A DNA stretch of 64,000 nt. Origin: an uncultured Eggerthellaceae bacterium (GTDB lineage: Bacteria > Actinomycetota > Coriobacteriia > Coriobacteriales > Eggerthellaceae). This document shows positions 35,647 through 44,427 of this stretch, piece by piece; within the stretch, counting starts at the first letter, position 1, and every line of letters begins with the position of its first letter. The translations under genes were made by a program, and so were the position numbers. A model generated the notes under the pieces. That model was not told the DNA's origin and searched no databases. It was given only the letters and a program-made list of their open reading frames with translations. The stretch spans positions 9,787 to 73,786 of the forward strand of contig CAUDUM010000008.1 of the NCBI GenBank assembly GCA_958452575.1, read 5' to 3'.

Positions 35647-36216
35647 CTAGCAGTCTGCTCCCGCTGAAACGCTTCGCTGCGTCAGTTCGAACGTCCGTCC
35701 TTTCCCGATGAGCTCCGTCACGTTCTCGTGCACAATGCCGCTCCGGTGTTGGATGGGATCGCTGCGCGTGATGACGAACTTGGGCCAGTTGTCCCGTATC
35801 TGCTCGAGCGGGCGGTATTCCCGATCCTCGGTCGCACGGTCGTTCATGATAGTCATCGCCACTTGCACGTAGGCGTACTCCATCTCCGGAGAGCGCATGA
35901 CGAAATCGCATTCGAGCTTGCCGATACGGCCCACGCTCACTTCGTAGCCCAGGCTTCTTGCGTAGTTGTAGACGATGTTCTCAAGCACGGGCCCATAGTT
36001 GATGCGATTGTCCGTGTTTAGCGCAAAGTAAAAGCTCAGGTCTGCGAGATAGTACTTCTGCTCACCCCGGAGCGACTTACGCGACTTCATGTCGAAGCGT
36101 TCGCAGCATCGTACAATCTTTGCATCTTCGAGAATCTTGAGGTACCGCCCCAGCGTCTCGCGCTTGATACGAACCCCTTGCTTTTCAAGGTCAGCGAGAA
36201 TGTTCGTCAGGCTTTA
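35647..36216 (-). pseudogene. DUF4143-type ATPase relic (C-terminal part)
   Basis: From about 36216 the minus strand reads LTNILADLEKQGVRIKRETL and GRYLKILEDAKIVRCCERFD, then SLRGEQKYYLADLSFYFALN, GPVLENIVYNYARSLGYEVS and GRIGKLECDFVMRS, ending at 35647. This is the C-terminal half of an AAA_14/DUF4143 ATPase and follows an in-frame stop; the ATPase half is missing. It lies upstream of a middle fragment of the same family (35063-35540), the wrong order for a single broken gene, so at least two copies or a rearrangement were involved. Confidence 0.7.
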
Positions 36217-36938
36217 CGCTTCAATAGTATCAAAGTTAGGGGGTATTCAAGATATATTGATATCTAATTATCCCTTAACTAGAAAAATATGGAGCGCGAG
36301 AAAGCAATGGACGGTGCATAAAAAAGAATGGAGCCATGGGATTGCCCTGGCTCCGACAACTTTGGCATTGCGAGATATCGCAGCATCTACAACGTTGTTC
36401 GAGGATTAACGCACTTAATTCGATTATTCAAAAAAGCAAGTGCGTAAACTCGCCTATTCCCACTCGATAATAAAAAAGTGCTCCGCTTTTACGATTTCGC
36501 CCTTAATTAATTCGTGGTCATTTCTCATTGTTAGGCGTATCGATTTTGATTCTCCAAGCAAAAACTCATTTCAAACTCAGTTGCTTCACGCATCATCGTC
36601 GAGCGAGTTTTCGGTTTGAGTTTCAACGGCAAACGGATTTGCCGTGCGACCTGCCAGGCTTCATTATTCCCGACACGATGGCGCTTTCTATCTGAGCAGG
36701 GCTTTTCCGAAAGACGTGCCGCTAGCGACGGTATGCTTGCCGGCGCTGACCATCTAAGCGTCATTCTTCTCGAAACTCAAAAGGAGTGCTTCAGCTGCTC
36801 ACGTCGACTCTTTCATTACTCCTGTGCAAACTCGCAATGCTTTTGGGATGGTGCGACTTGGATTGGGCGCTACGGGCCACCAAGCCTCTGATGCCTGGGA
36901 TTGAACACGCAAGTTTGATAGTGCTTGTGCTCCGCGTC
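36217..36938. other. AT-richer gap with hairpins and a dispersed repeat
   Basis: No supported gene. The stretch 36217-36600 is clearly richer in A/T than its surroundings. Hairpins: GGAGCCA (36330-36336) with TGGCTCC (36348-36354), and ACGCACTT near 36411 with AAGTGCGT near 36439. Copy B of the 102-bp repeat lies at 36682-36783. Confidence 0.6.
36682..36783 (+). repeat. Dispersed 102-bp repeat, copy B
   Basis: It aligns without gaps to 24123-24224; in the shared frame both contain GFSE, GAD and SVIL. Here the frame is open from 36616 to 36891 but without a ribosome binding site. Confidence 0.6.
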
Positions 36939-37916
36939 TTACTCGCGTGACTGAAAGGCATTTACTAAATGTATGCTACCTGAGTTGTTTGTGGCTCGGT
37001 ACTCTGAAGGCGATTGTCCGAAGGTTGCCGCGAAGGCGGCGGAGAATTTGCTTGGGTTACGATATCCCACGGAAAGTGCAATGTCCGATATGTTTTTGTC
37101 GGTTGCGACAAGAAGCTGGGCGGCGCGTTCCATGCGGCATTGGCGGCGGTATGCCATCGGCGCGACTCCGAACGTTTTCGTGAACTTTTCCTTGAAGGCG
37201 GATATGCCCATGCATGACGCCTCCGCCACATCTGCCACTGCGATGTTCTGCTCGAGATTCGATCCGAGAAGCCTCATGCCCCTTTCGAGAGCATCGATCG
37301 TGCTTCTCCGCTGGTAGTCTTCTGCTCGCGGGGCAAGACGAGGGGTCGCGTTGACAAGAGCGATAAGTTCGAGCGCTTTGAGGCGCAGCCGCATCTGGGG
37401 TTCCCGTTCGTCAATATCCCAAAACGATTCGAGGAGGGCTTTCATCGAGGGGTCGGGCGCATAGACCTTGCAGCCGCTCGGCCCTGCGAGCCGATGTGCG
37501 AGGGCATCGAAGTCGAGGGAGAGGAGACTGGAGAGGGACTTCGCTCCCTCTGACCGACTAATCCTAATGGTGAATCCCGTGTACAGCGGCGCGGGAAACC
37601 TCATGAAACGCTTCCTCACCCGCTCGTCATGCACGGCAAGCTCGCCGTCTCCGAGGCGGATGCTGTCGTCAAGCTGGAACCGACCGCGCAAGCACCAGTC
37701 GATTTGGAGCTCGAGCGGCTCGATATCGTCCCATGACGCGGTGCCCTGGGGGATGCTGTTGAACGCCAGAGACACGCCGTCGAAGAGCTCGAAGGCATCG
37801 ATGACGCCTGCCGCGTCGCCATCCATGCGAAGGTGGTATCGGATGGACGCTCCGTCCGCTCTGACGGCGCGCAGCTTGTCGGCGTTTCTCTTTGCGAGCA
37901 TGTCGAACACTGTCAT
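36939..37916 (-). CDS. AraC-family regulator at the end of the ECF transporter operon
   Basis: The 325-residue protein starts at ATG 37916, four bases after the stop of the ECF ATPase gene, so it is probably translationally coupled (no strong ribosome binding site is seen). The C-terminal ~100 residues are the AraC double helix-turn-helix (IAVADVAEASCMGISAFKEKF, NISDIALSVGYRNPSKFSAAF). The family is often linked with siderophore or haem uptake genes; here it is co-transcribed with the transporter it presumably controls. Confidence 0.88.
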   Translation of the reverse strand: MTVFDMLAKRNADKLRAVRADGASIRYHLRMDGDAAGVIDAFELFDGVSLAFNSIPQGTASWDDIEPLELQIDWCLRGRFQLDDSIRLGDGELAVHDERVRKRFMRFPAPLYTGFTIRISRSEGAKSLSSLLSLDFDALAHRLAGPSGCKVYAPDPSMKALLESFWDIDEREPQMRLRLKALELIALVNATPRLAPRAEDYQRRSTIDALERGMRLLGSNLEQNIAVADVAEASCMGISAFKEKFTKTFGVAPMAYRRQCRMERAAQLLVATDKNISDIALSVGYRNPSKFSAAFAATFGQSPSEYRATNNSGSIHLVNAFQSRE

Positions 37917-37920
37917 GGGC

Positions 37921-39525
37921 TTACTCGTTTCGTCGCGAGGAGGGACGTCGGGGGGTCTGCTGAATCGGCGAGCTATCTTCTTCTGCATGGTATTTCGAGC
38001 AGAAGAAGGATGCCAATCGGTCGATGCCGTCTTCTTCGAGCAGATAAGCCTCCGTGATGCTTCCTCTATCCATTACGGCGACGTGCGTGCAGCTCGAAAG
38101 TACGAACTCCGGATCGTGCGTGATGACGATTTGCGTGATGCCTCGTTCGCACACGCGGCGGATGCCTTCGGCGACCTGTCGCATGTGGAAGAGGTCGAGA
38201 CCGCTCGTCGGCTCGTCGTAGACGACGAGCGCCCGGTTGGTGGCAAGTGCTTGGGCGATGGCGACGCGCTGGCGTTGCCCGCCCGAAAGCGACAGTGGGT
38301 GATCTCCAGCAAACGAAACGAGGTCGAGGTCGCGCAAGATGTCGAGCCCGCGTCGTTGCCTGTCGGGCCCCTCCATGCCGAGCACCACCTCGTCGAGCAC
38401 GCTTTCCGAGAAGAGCTGGTGGCTCGCATCCTGCATGACCATGAAGCATTTGCGCCTACGCGCACGCTTTCCCAGGCGAGCTCCTTCCAAGGTCACGGTT
38501 CCGTCACATCGGTTGAGGCCGCATACGGCTTCGGCGAAGGTGGACTTTCCAGCGCCGCATGCGCCGACAAGCGCCGTGATGCTTCCGGCGGGAAGCTCGA
38601 GGCCGGCGATCTCGAGGATTTTCTCGAGGGTTCCGTTTTTCCGGCAGCGTGCTGTCAGGTTCTCGAAGCGCACTGCGTTTTCTCCGTGCGTTGCCTTTTG
38701 CGCATTGGTCATCGCTTGGGCGCCACGGCAACCGCTGTTTCGGAAGATGTCGTCGATGCTTCGTGCGCGCAGCCCTAGGCGTATGCGCTCGGCATCGTCG
38801 AGACGCGCGAACTCGTTGGCCGTCCATCGGTGTGCGAGGTGGCCGTTGTCGAGGTAGAGCACGTGATCTGCGATCCCTTCAAGGTAGTGAATCCGATGCT
38901 CTGCTACGAGTACGGCGATCCCCGTGGCCTTCCAGCGCGCAATAGCCAAACGAAGCTGTGCGATTGCCTCGAAGTCGAGGTTGGACGATGGTTCATCCAG
39001 CACGATGAGCGCGGGAGACGTAGCCGCGGCGCTTGCGCACGCCACGCGCTGCTTCTGACCGCCCGAGAGAGAAAAGAGGCTTTCGTCGATCAGGGGTGTT
39101 AGATTGAACTCCTTTGCCGAAGCGTCCACCCGCCGTTCGATATCGGCGGGTTTGAACCCCAGGTTCTCGCATCCGAAGGCGATTTCTCCCCGAACATCGA
39201 CGTTGTAGAACTGAGACTTAGGATTTTGGAAGACGCTGCCGACGAATCGTGCGGTCTCCCAGAGTTCCGCATGCGCGACGTCGAGACCGCATACGCGAAC
39301 GGTGCCGGTTTTCGTCCCTTCGTAGAAATGCGGTGCGAGGCCATTTGCGAGGCGCGTGACGGTGGTCTTGCCGCAGCCGGACGGCCCGCACAGCAGGGCG
39401 ACCTCGCCTTTCCTTAGCGACAGGGATATTCCCTTGACGCCCGCTCCGGAGCGTCCGCCCGCATAGGAAAACGATGCATCGTTCATGAAAAGGACGGGCG
39501 ATTCGGTCTTTGCTTCTTTTATCAT
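37921..39525 (-). CDS. ECF transporter duplicated-ATPase subunit (EcfA1-EcfA2 fusion)
   Basis: The 534-residue protein carries two complete ABC ATPase domains. Domain 1: Walker A GPSGCGKTT (~47), LSGGQKQR, LIVLDEPSSNLD. Domain 2: Walker A GACGAGKST (~320), LSGGQRQR, LVVYDEPTSGLD. Both have Q-loops with the FQNPKSQ and MQDASHQ form seen in energy-coupling factor ATPases. The start ATG at 39525 overlaps the EcfT stop (ATGA). With EcfT and the S component upstream it forms a complete ECF importer. Confidence 0.92.
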   Translation of the reverse strand: MIKEAKTESPVLFMNDASFSYAGGRSGAGVKGISLSLRKGEVALLCGPSGCGKTTVTRLANGLAPHFYEGTKTGTVRVCGLDVAHAELWETARFVGSVFQNPKSQFYNVDVRGEIAFGCENLGFKPADIERRVDASAKEFNLTPLIDESLFSLSGGQKQRVACASAAATSPALIVLDEPSSNLDFEAIAQLRLAIARWKATGIAVLVAEHRIHYLEGIADHVLYLDNGHLAHRWTANEFARLDDAERIRLGLRARSIDDIFRNSGCRGAQAMTNAQKATHGENAVRFENLTARCRKNGTLEKILEIAGLELPAGSITALVGACGAGKSTFAEAVCGLNRCDGTVTLEGARLGKRARRRKCFMVMQDASHQLFSESVLDEVVLGMEGPDRQRRGLDILRDLDLVSFAGDHPLSLSGGQRQRVAIAQALATNRALVVYDEPTSGLDLFHMRQVAEGIRRVCERGITQIVITHDPEFVLSSCTHVAVMDRGSITEAYLLEEDGIDRLASFFCSKYHAEEDSSPIQQTPRRPSSRRNE

Positions 39526-40259
39526 GCGACCACCTCTGGGAAGGCGAGGCCTAAAGCGAGGAGCGCCGTTGCAGCAAGCGAGATGACAATAACCGCCGCA
39601 TCAACCGGCGTGAACCCGACGCTGCCGGTGTTCGTTCTTGGCCAAGGCGCGCCGAGTCCTCGTGCCAAGGCGGCCGCGGACAGATCCTCGCCGATGGAGA
39701 CGGCGCAGCTCATGAGTGGGACGAGGCAGTTTTCCACATAGGAAGCCCCGCGGGAGATCGGGGTGATGTTTCGCATCCGCATGGCAGCGTTGATTGCACG
39801 CGCCTCCTGGCCGAGCGTGGGGAAGAACCTGAACAGCACCGACAGCGGGATGGTGATCCAGTCGGGCATGCGCATGCGTGCCATGGCCGCCATAAACTCG
39901 GATACCGTTGTCGTGGCGAACACGAAATATGCGAGTGCGAGCGTGGGCACGAAGCGGGAGACCACCGTCGCCGTCGCCACGATGGCAGCGTTCGCGATGC
40001 CATCAAGCGAGGGCGCGACGAACGCGGCGAGCGCGTAGGTTCCAAGATACGCTGCGAGCATGAGTCCCGCCGCCCGCATGCGCCCCGATATCGCGAGCAT
40101 TCCGAACGGAAACAGCAGCATCGTCGTGCGCACGACGAACATCGCGCCTTCGTTCCCTCCGAGCAAAAGCACCGTCGAGACCGCGAACAGCATCACCATC
40201 TTCGTGCGCGGGTCGAGTCGCACCGACCGTTCGCCTGTCTTTGACTGAAGCAGTTCCAT
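39522..40259 (-). CDS. ecfT: ECF transporter transmembrane component EcfT
   Basis: The 245-residue membrane protein starts at ATG 40259. It has about five to six helices, a typical N-terminal LDPRTKMVMLF, and the coupling-helix motif ALARGL near residue 205, which contacts the ATPases. It lies between the S component (24 bases upstream) and the fused ATPase (overlap of four bases). Confidence 0.9.
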   Translation of the reverse strand: MELLQSKTGERSVRLDPRTKMVMLFAVSTVLLLGGNEGAMFVVRTTMLLFPFGMLAISGRMRAAGLMLAAYLGTYALAAFVAPSLDGIANAAIVATATVVSRFVPTLALAYFVFATTTVSEFMAAMARMRMPDWITIPLSVLFRFFPTLGQEARAINAAMRMRNITPISRGASYVENCLVPLMSCAVSIGEDLSAAALARGLGAPWPRTNTGSVGFTPVDAAVIVISLAATALLALGLAFPEVVA

Positions 40260-40283
40260 TGCCTAAGGACCTTCGCGGCATCT

Positions 40284-40904
40284 CTACGCGATGCCCGCGC
40301 GCACAAAGTGCTTCTTCAAGATGGCGCGTCCGATGAAGCCGCCGATGATTCCCGTGACGAAGCACGCTACGAGCAGAACCGGATACATCTCCGGTTGCAG
40401 GTAGGTCATGAGCTCATTCACGTAGGCGTCACCGTATTGGGCGCGCACGGTGGGGAGGTACGTATCTGCCGTGATGAGAAACGGCAGGAAGTTGCCGATG
40501 ATCCAGCAACTGAATACGCCGTGCGACAGGACTGCACGCGATGCTGACGCGTAGTTTCCCGATTTCCAGATGAGGTCGGCGATGAGCCCGAAGATGAGAC
40601 CTGTTGCGATAGAGAAGTAGCCCATGCCGGTGACGAACATGATGATGCCGGTGAGCAGGCCGAGTATCGTTATCATTCCGAACTTGCGTGCGCGCGTGAG
40701 AAAAAGCATGTACGGTATTCCTGCGATGAGCGGAATGATTCCGCAAATTGCCGCCATGAGGATGGGGACGAATCCCAGGCATGCCACGGCGAACACGACG
40801 ACGAAGTATATCGCTGTGAAGATCCCTACGTTGATGAGGTCTTTTCCCGTGAATCTCCCTCCCGTTTTCGACGTGGAAGCGGATGTGTTCCCAGCGATTT
40901 TCAT
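40284..40904 (-). CDS. ECF substrate-binding (S) component, MptD-like (Trep_Strep family)
   Basis: The 206-residue protein starts at ATG 40904 after GAAAGGAT. It has six helices and the MptD-type N-terminus (GKDLINVGIFTAIYFVVVF) with PILMAAICGIIPLIAGIPYM. The family's substrate is not firmly established; its repeated association with AraC regulators and siderophore-type ABC genes suggests metal complexes or haem-like compounds (inference). It is the first gene of the operon S-T-A-AraC. A truncated paralogue starts at 43164. Confidence 0.88.
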   Translation of the reverse strand: MKIAGNTSASTSKTGGRFTGKDLINVGIFTAIYFVVVFAVACLGFVPILMAAICGIIPLIAGIPYMLFLTRARKFGMITILGLLTGIIMFVTGMGYFSIATGLIFGLIADLIWKSGNYASASRAVLSHGVFSCWIIGNFLPFLITADTYLPTVRAQYGDAYVNELMTYLQPEMYPVLLVACFVTGIIGGFIGRAILKKHFVRAGIA

Positions 40905-40953
40905 GTGCGAATCCTTTCTCTTCCGGCTCTTCGGCTACCGCGCCTTCTATGAA

Positions 40954-40969
40954 GTTAGCCATATGCAAC
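40954..40969. promoter_or_regulatory. Degenerate GTTA-N8-TAAC palindrome upstream of the ECF operon
   Basis: GTTAGCCATATGCAAC differs from the GTTA-N8-TAAC form at one arm position (CAAC for TAAC). It lies 50 bases upstream of the S-component start on the minus strand. Confidence 0.35.
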
Positions 40970-41039
40970 AACAATCCATTTTGATGGATACGCGCAGAGT
41001 CGCAACTCCAAGCGGCCACGCATGCTCTAAAAAGCCGTG

Positions 41040-41290
41040 CGTAGCATGGCCCCCACGACCTCATGGAACGTGTGGCCTTCTTGTTTCAAGTTGATTAAGC
41101 AGAGCATCTTCGAGAACGTGAGCGCAGCGCACGCGACGGCATCGTAGCGAAGCTTCCCTGGGGGATGGATGCCGTCTATGGCGCGCAAGACTCTTATCTT
41201 TCGGATGGCGAGGTGCGGTACCTCATGCTTGCGTGCGCTATCTTGAAAGACGCCGAAGTTGTGGTTCTCGACGAAGTGATTCGCGCCATC
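41040..41290 (+). pseudogene. Decayed ABC ATPase C-terminal relic
   Basis: Plus-strand pieces in shifting frames read PHDLMERVAFLFQ, LIKQSIFENVSAAH and, further on, MDAVYGAQDSYLSDGEVRYL and MLACAILKDAEVVVLDEV. These match the Q-loop, signature and Walker B stretch of the YbtPQ-like subunit at 11675 (DPHDLMDRVAFVFQ, LFKQSILENVRAAR, LSGGEVQRLMLARAILK). Stops, an internal deletion and the changed signature (LSDGE for LSGGE) show it is dead. Probably left by a second AraC/ABC/ECF locus. Confidence 0.8.
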
Positions 41291-41294
41291 CGCT

Positions 41295-42176
41295 CTACCA
41301 CCTCTCGAGGAATGCGAGCGTTCTCTTGAACGCGTCCAAGCGGCTTGCGGCGCACTCTCGTGGATGCTCGCGCTCCTCGCGGAAGAGCTTGAGCGCGCCA
41401 GTTTCCAGAGGCACCATGATGTGGCTCGCATGCTTGTAGGCTAGGCGCTCCACCTCCCACGGGTGGCCGTGCGCGCGCAGGCGCTCCTCGATGCGGCGGG
41501 CGGCATCGTCGCTGGGCCACATGGCGTCGCGCTCGGGGCACACCAGCATCACGGGGCCGCCGATGCGCTCCACCTTGATGGCGGAGCCCTCCGTCGCGCC
41601 CTCGAGCATGCGCTCGTAGAAGAAGCGCATGTCCAACTGGCGCTCGGCGAGCAGGCGGCGGACGATGCCCGCGTACGGCATCCGCGTCCCGCCGGGCGCG
41701 CAGGGGAGCGGGTTGCCGCGCCAGGTCCAGCTCGAGCGCCCGGACACTCCCTTCGAGGCGAGCCCGCCGTTGCCCGTGATGCCGGGCATGACGTAATCGA
41801 GCGGTGAGAGGGCGACCGCGCACGAGACGGCGGGGATGAGCGACGCGGCGAGCAGCGCGAGCTCGCCGCCCTTGGAGATGCCGTAGACGCCGACCTTCCC
41901 GAAGCCGCGCGACCGGAGTCGCCCCACCGCGCGCTCGACGCTTTCGACGGGCACCTCCACGAGCTCGCGCGGCAGTCCGGGCGCGTTCCAGTAGCAGATC
42001 CCCAGCGCGGCGAGGCCCTCCTCGGCGAAGCGCGCCCCCAGGTTGCGCGGGATGTTCTCGTTGCCCTCGCTCCCTCCCAGCACGACAATCGCCTTGCCGG
42101 CGAAACGCTCGGCGCCGCCTGTCGGCTCGTGGAGGAAGCCGCAGAACCCATCGCGTTCGACCGAGAAGCGCTCCAT
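41295..42176 (-). CDS. BAAT-C-type acyl-CoA thioesterase/acyltransferase-like hydrolase
   Basis: The 293-residue protein starts at ATG 42176, eight bases after AAGGAGG (a GTG at 42185 overlaps that site). The fold and motifs are those of the C-terminal domain of bile acid-CoA:amino acid N-acyltransferases and acyl-CoA thioesterases: AIVVLGGSEGNENIPRNLGA, VGVYGISKGGELALL with Ser (not Cys) as nucleophile, CPERDAMWPS as Asp region and AYKHASHIMVPL as His region. A Ser nucleophile favours hydrolysis over transfer. The N-terminal domain of the eukaryotic enzymes is absent. It is co-transcribed with the membrane protein 18 bases upstream. Confidence 0.82.
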   Translation of the reverse strand: MERFSVERDGFCGFLHEPTGGAERFAGKAIVVLGGSEGNENIPRNLGARFAEEGLAALGICYWNAPGLPRELVEVPVESVERAVGRLRSRGFGKVGVYGISKGGELALLAASLIPAVSCAVALSPLDYVMPGITGNGGLASKGVSGRSSWTWRGNPLPCAPGGTRMPYAGIVRRLLAERQLDMRFFYERMLEGATEGSAIKVERIGGPVMLVCPERDAMWPSDDAARRIEERLRAHGHPWEVERLAYKHASHIMVPLETGALKLFREEREHPRECAASRLDAFKRTLAFLERW

Positions 42177-42194
42177 GTCCGCCACCTCCTTCGG

Positions 42195-42827
42195 CTACGC
42201 CGTTGCGAACGCCAGCATCATGGCGAACATGATCGTGAACACGAGGTTGCTCCAACCCCCGAAGAGCACGCATCGGGCGGGCTGGGGCACGCGCAGCCAT
42301 AGGAAACCGAGAAACGACGTCACGAGGGGCGTGAGGACGACCGACCACGGCGGGAGCGCCGTCTGCCCTGCGACGACGGCAATGCCGAAGAGAACGAATG
42401 CCGCGTACATCGGGACGGTCGCGAGCCGTTGGAGCGCCATGATGTTGCCGGCGACCTGCTCGACAAGGGAGTCGTCTTCCATGCGCGCCGCGATGGCGAG
42501 GTAGGGGTACTGGGTGTGGTAGGCGCCGCCGCAGATGAGGGCGAAGGAGAGCAACCCCGCCGTCAGCCAGACCAGCCAGGCGAGGTCGCCTTCCGCGAGC
42601 AGCGGCAGCCCCGCGAAGCCGACGACGTAGAGGAACGCGGCGACGGGCCCGAGGACGCCTCCCGCCCGCACGCGCCCCTCGGGCAGGTCGCGCATGATCC
42701 TTGCATAGGGGCGAAGGGTTCCGTCCATGTCGTAGACCCCGGGCGTGAAGTACAGCAGCATGTCGCCGGCGAACATAACGAGCGAGCCGACGAGACCAAT
42801 CGCAAGGAACGGGGTTGCTGGATCCAT
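42195..42827 (-). CDS. Six-helix membrane protein of unknown function
   Basis: The 210-residue protein starts at ATG 42827 after AAGGAGGG. About six hydrophobic helices are visible (LAIGLVGSLVMFAGDMLLYF, GGVLGPVAAFLYVVGFAGLP, WLVWLTAGLLSFALICGGAY). The FAGDMLLYFTPGVYDMDGTL segment after helix 1 looks conserved. I cannot assign a function. It forms an operon with the BAAT-like hydrolase, and a GTTA-N8-TAAC palindrome lies 24 bases upstream. Confidence 0.75.
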   Translation of the reverse strand: MDPATPFLAIGLVGSLVMFAGDMLLYFTPGVYDMDGTLRPYARIMRDLPEGRVRAGGVLGPVAAFLYVVGFAGLPLLAEGDLAWLVWLTAGLLSFALICGGAYHTQYPYLAIAARMEDDSLVEQVAGNIMALQRLATVPMYAAFVLFGIAVVAGQTALPPWSVVLTPLVTSFLGFLWLRVPQPARCVLFGGWSNLVFTIMFAMMLAFATA

Positions 42828-42850
42828 GAAACCCTCCTTAGTCTCTAAAA

Positions 42851-42866
42851 GTTAGCTAATTCTAAC
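42851..42866. promoter_or_regulatory. GTTA-N8-TAAC palindrome upstream of the membrane protein-hydrolase operon
   Basis: GTTAGCTAATTCTAAC has perfect GTTAG/CTAAC arms. Its reverse complement GTTAGAATTAGCTAAC is close to the site at 44428 (GTTAATTATAGCTAAC). It is placed where it would cover a promoter. The interval 42867-43134 contains no gene that I can support. Confidence 0.5.
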
Positions 42867-43134
42867 ATGTATTGCTTCTGATAATGCAAGAATTGCGGGA
42901 AGGCCAAATCCTCGCTACTCGAAGTTGGCATCGCTTGGGGATACGCGATCGAGCGCAAACATCAAGCAACCCTGCAATCGAAGACGATGCGCGTTCTGCG
43001 TTCTCAGAAAAAGCCGGCAATGCGGCTGCGCCCTTCACGACTCCAAGTCAAAGACCAATCTTCTGCCCAAATGGAACAATTCTGGCTATTTGGGCTAGGA
43101 GTTCATCGGCGCCTGTCGGATGCTCCGCGATTGA

Positions 43135-43150
43135 GTTAACATTGCCTAAC
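43135..43150. promoter_or_regulatory. GTTA-N8-TAAC palindrome upstream of the truncated ECF S component
   Basis: GTTAACATTGCCTAAC lies 13 bases before the ATG at 43164, so promoter and operator survived although the gene did not. Confidence 0.45.
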
Positions 43151-43163
43151 AAAAGAGTGAAAG

Positions 43164-43320
43164 ATGAGTGGCAATGATTCTTCTAGACCGAACTCGTGTA
43201 TCCTCAAGGGCCGCGACCTGATAACGGCGGGCATTTTCACTGCGCTGTATTTCGCGGTGAACTTCGTGCGCATGCTCTTGTCGGGCCTTCATCCCCACCT
43301 GTGGGTGTTTATGCTGGGCG
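43164..43320 (+). pseudogene. Truncated MptD-like ECF S component
   Basis: From ATG 43164, after AGAGTGAAAG, the frame encodes ~50 residues (LKGRDLITAGIFTALYFAVN, FVRMLLSGLHPHLWVFMLGG) that align with the N-terminus of the S component at 40904 (FTGKDLINVGIFTAIYFVVV). The frame then enters sequence antisense to the downstream AraC gene. Five of six helices are missing. Confidence 0.75.
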
Positions 43321-43352
43321 GAGAAGGGTTGTCAATTCCAAGGTTGACACGG

Positions 43353-44366
43353 TTACACGCTGCGAAGCCCCATCCCGCTGGCGTGCTTCCACTCCCTCGG
43401 CGGCACCCCATAGGCTTTCTTGAACGCAGCGGCGAACTTGCTCGGGTTTGCGTAGCCCACATACGTTGCTGTTTCCGTCACCTTCGCGCCTTGTGCGAGC
43501 TGCGTTGCCGCCTCTTCCATTCGGCGTCGTCGGAGGTAGGTCGCGATCGTGCTGCCATATGCGCGGGTGAAGTACTCGTTGAGTGACGTTGCGCTCACGC
43601 CGAAGGCGGCGGCCATCGTCCGGGCGTCGTGACGCGCGCTGAGGGCGCGCTCCATCTCGTCGCGGGCTGCGGCAGCCATCCCCATCTGCGCACGCGTGAG
43701 CAGGAAGCGGGGTTTCGTCGTTGAAAGGTCGCGCCGTTGGAGGCCGAGCAGCAGTCCGAGAACCTCGTATTCCGCCATCGCGTCGTCGTTCGCGTCGAGA
43801 AGCGCTGCCAGGCGCTCCATGCGTCCGTTGAGCTCCGCGTCTCCTGTGAGGACGGCCGCCGGCCCCGCTTTGCGGGCGATGCGCCGGATGGCGTTGTCCC
43901 CTGTGCCGAGCAGGGAGAACGCCGGGTCCTCGGCAACTCGATCGTTCACGAACAGCTCGACGCCGCGGTAGCGCCCCGATGGGTATCTGAACTCGGCCGG
44001 CCGCTTCCGGGAGTAGCTTGCGCACAGATCCCCGGCGGCAACTACTCCCAGTCCGCCGTCGGGGATGTCGACTTCGCACCGACCCTCCCAGCACAGGTTC
44101 ACCGTCAGCCACATCCCGCTGGAGAACGAGGGCAGCTGGAGGGGCGTGTCGGAAGGGATGTTTGGACACCTCGTGCAGGTAAAGTCAACGAGGGCGATGA
44201 ACAAACCGCGCGACAGGGCGCGACCGCGCATGGAGCCGCTTCCGACCGGTTTCGAGATCTGCAGTTCGAAGAGGCCCTTGGGATCCTCAACCAGCTCGAC
44301 TCCCGGGGCGACCCTCGCTTTCAGGAGTTGTCCGTCGGTCTTTCTATCGGAGCATGCGCGGCCCAC
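43353..44366 (-). CDS. AraC-family regulator, divergent from feoAB
   Basis: A protein of ~337 residues. I choose GTG 44366 because AAAGGGG lies eight bases upstream; an upstream in-frame GTG at 44387 would add seven residues. The C-terminal domain is an AraC helix-turn-helix pair (RTMAAAFGVSATSLNEYFTRAYG, KVTETATYVGYANPSKFAAAFKKAYG). The N-terminal domain has several Cys (FTCTRCPNIP, LCWEGRC). Its original targets may have been the truncated S component and the ABC relic beside it. Confidence 0.87.
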   Translation of the reverse strand: MGRACSDRKTDGQLLKARVAPGVELVEDPKGLFELQISKPVGSGSMRGRALSRGLFIALVDFTCTRCPNIPSDTPLQLPSFSSGMWLTVNLCWEGRCEVDIPDGGLGVVAAGDLCASYSRKRPAEFRYPSGRYRGVELFVNDRVAEDPAFSLLGTGDNAIRRIARKAGPAAVLTGDAELNGRMERLAALLDANDDAMAEYEVLGLLLGLQRRDLSTTKPRFLLTRAQMGMAAAARDEMERALSARHDARTMAAAFGVSATSLNEYFTRAYGSTIATYLRRRRMEEAATQLAQGAKVTETATYVGYANPSKFAAAFKKAYGVPPREWKHASGMGLRSV

Positions 44367-44427
44367 GGCACCGTCCCCTTTCGACACGTGCCGATGCTTT
44401 GTGGCAGCGGCGATTGCATTTCTGACA

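Noticed and set aside
43164..43586. 140-codon frame starting with an ECF S-component N-terminus as an intact gene
   Set aside because: Only the first ~50 codons match the family; the rest is antisense to the AraC gene.
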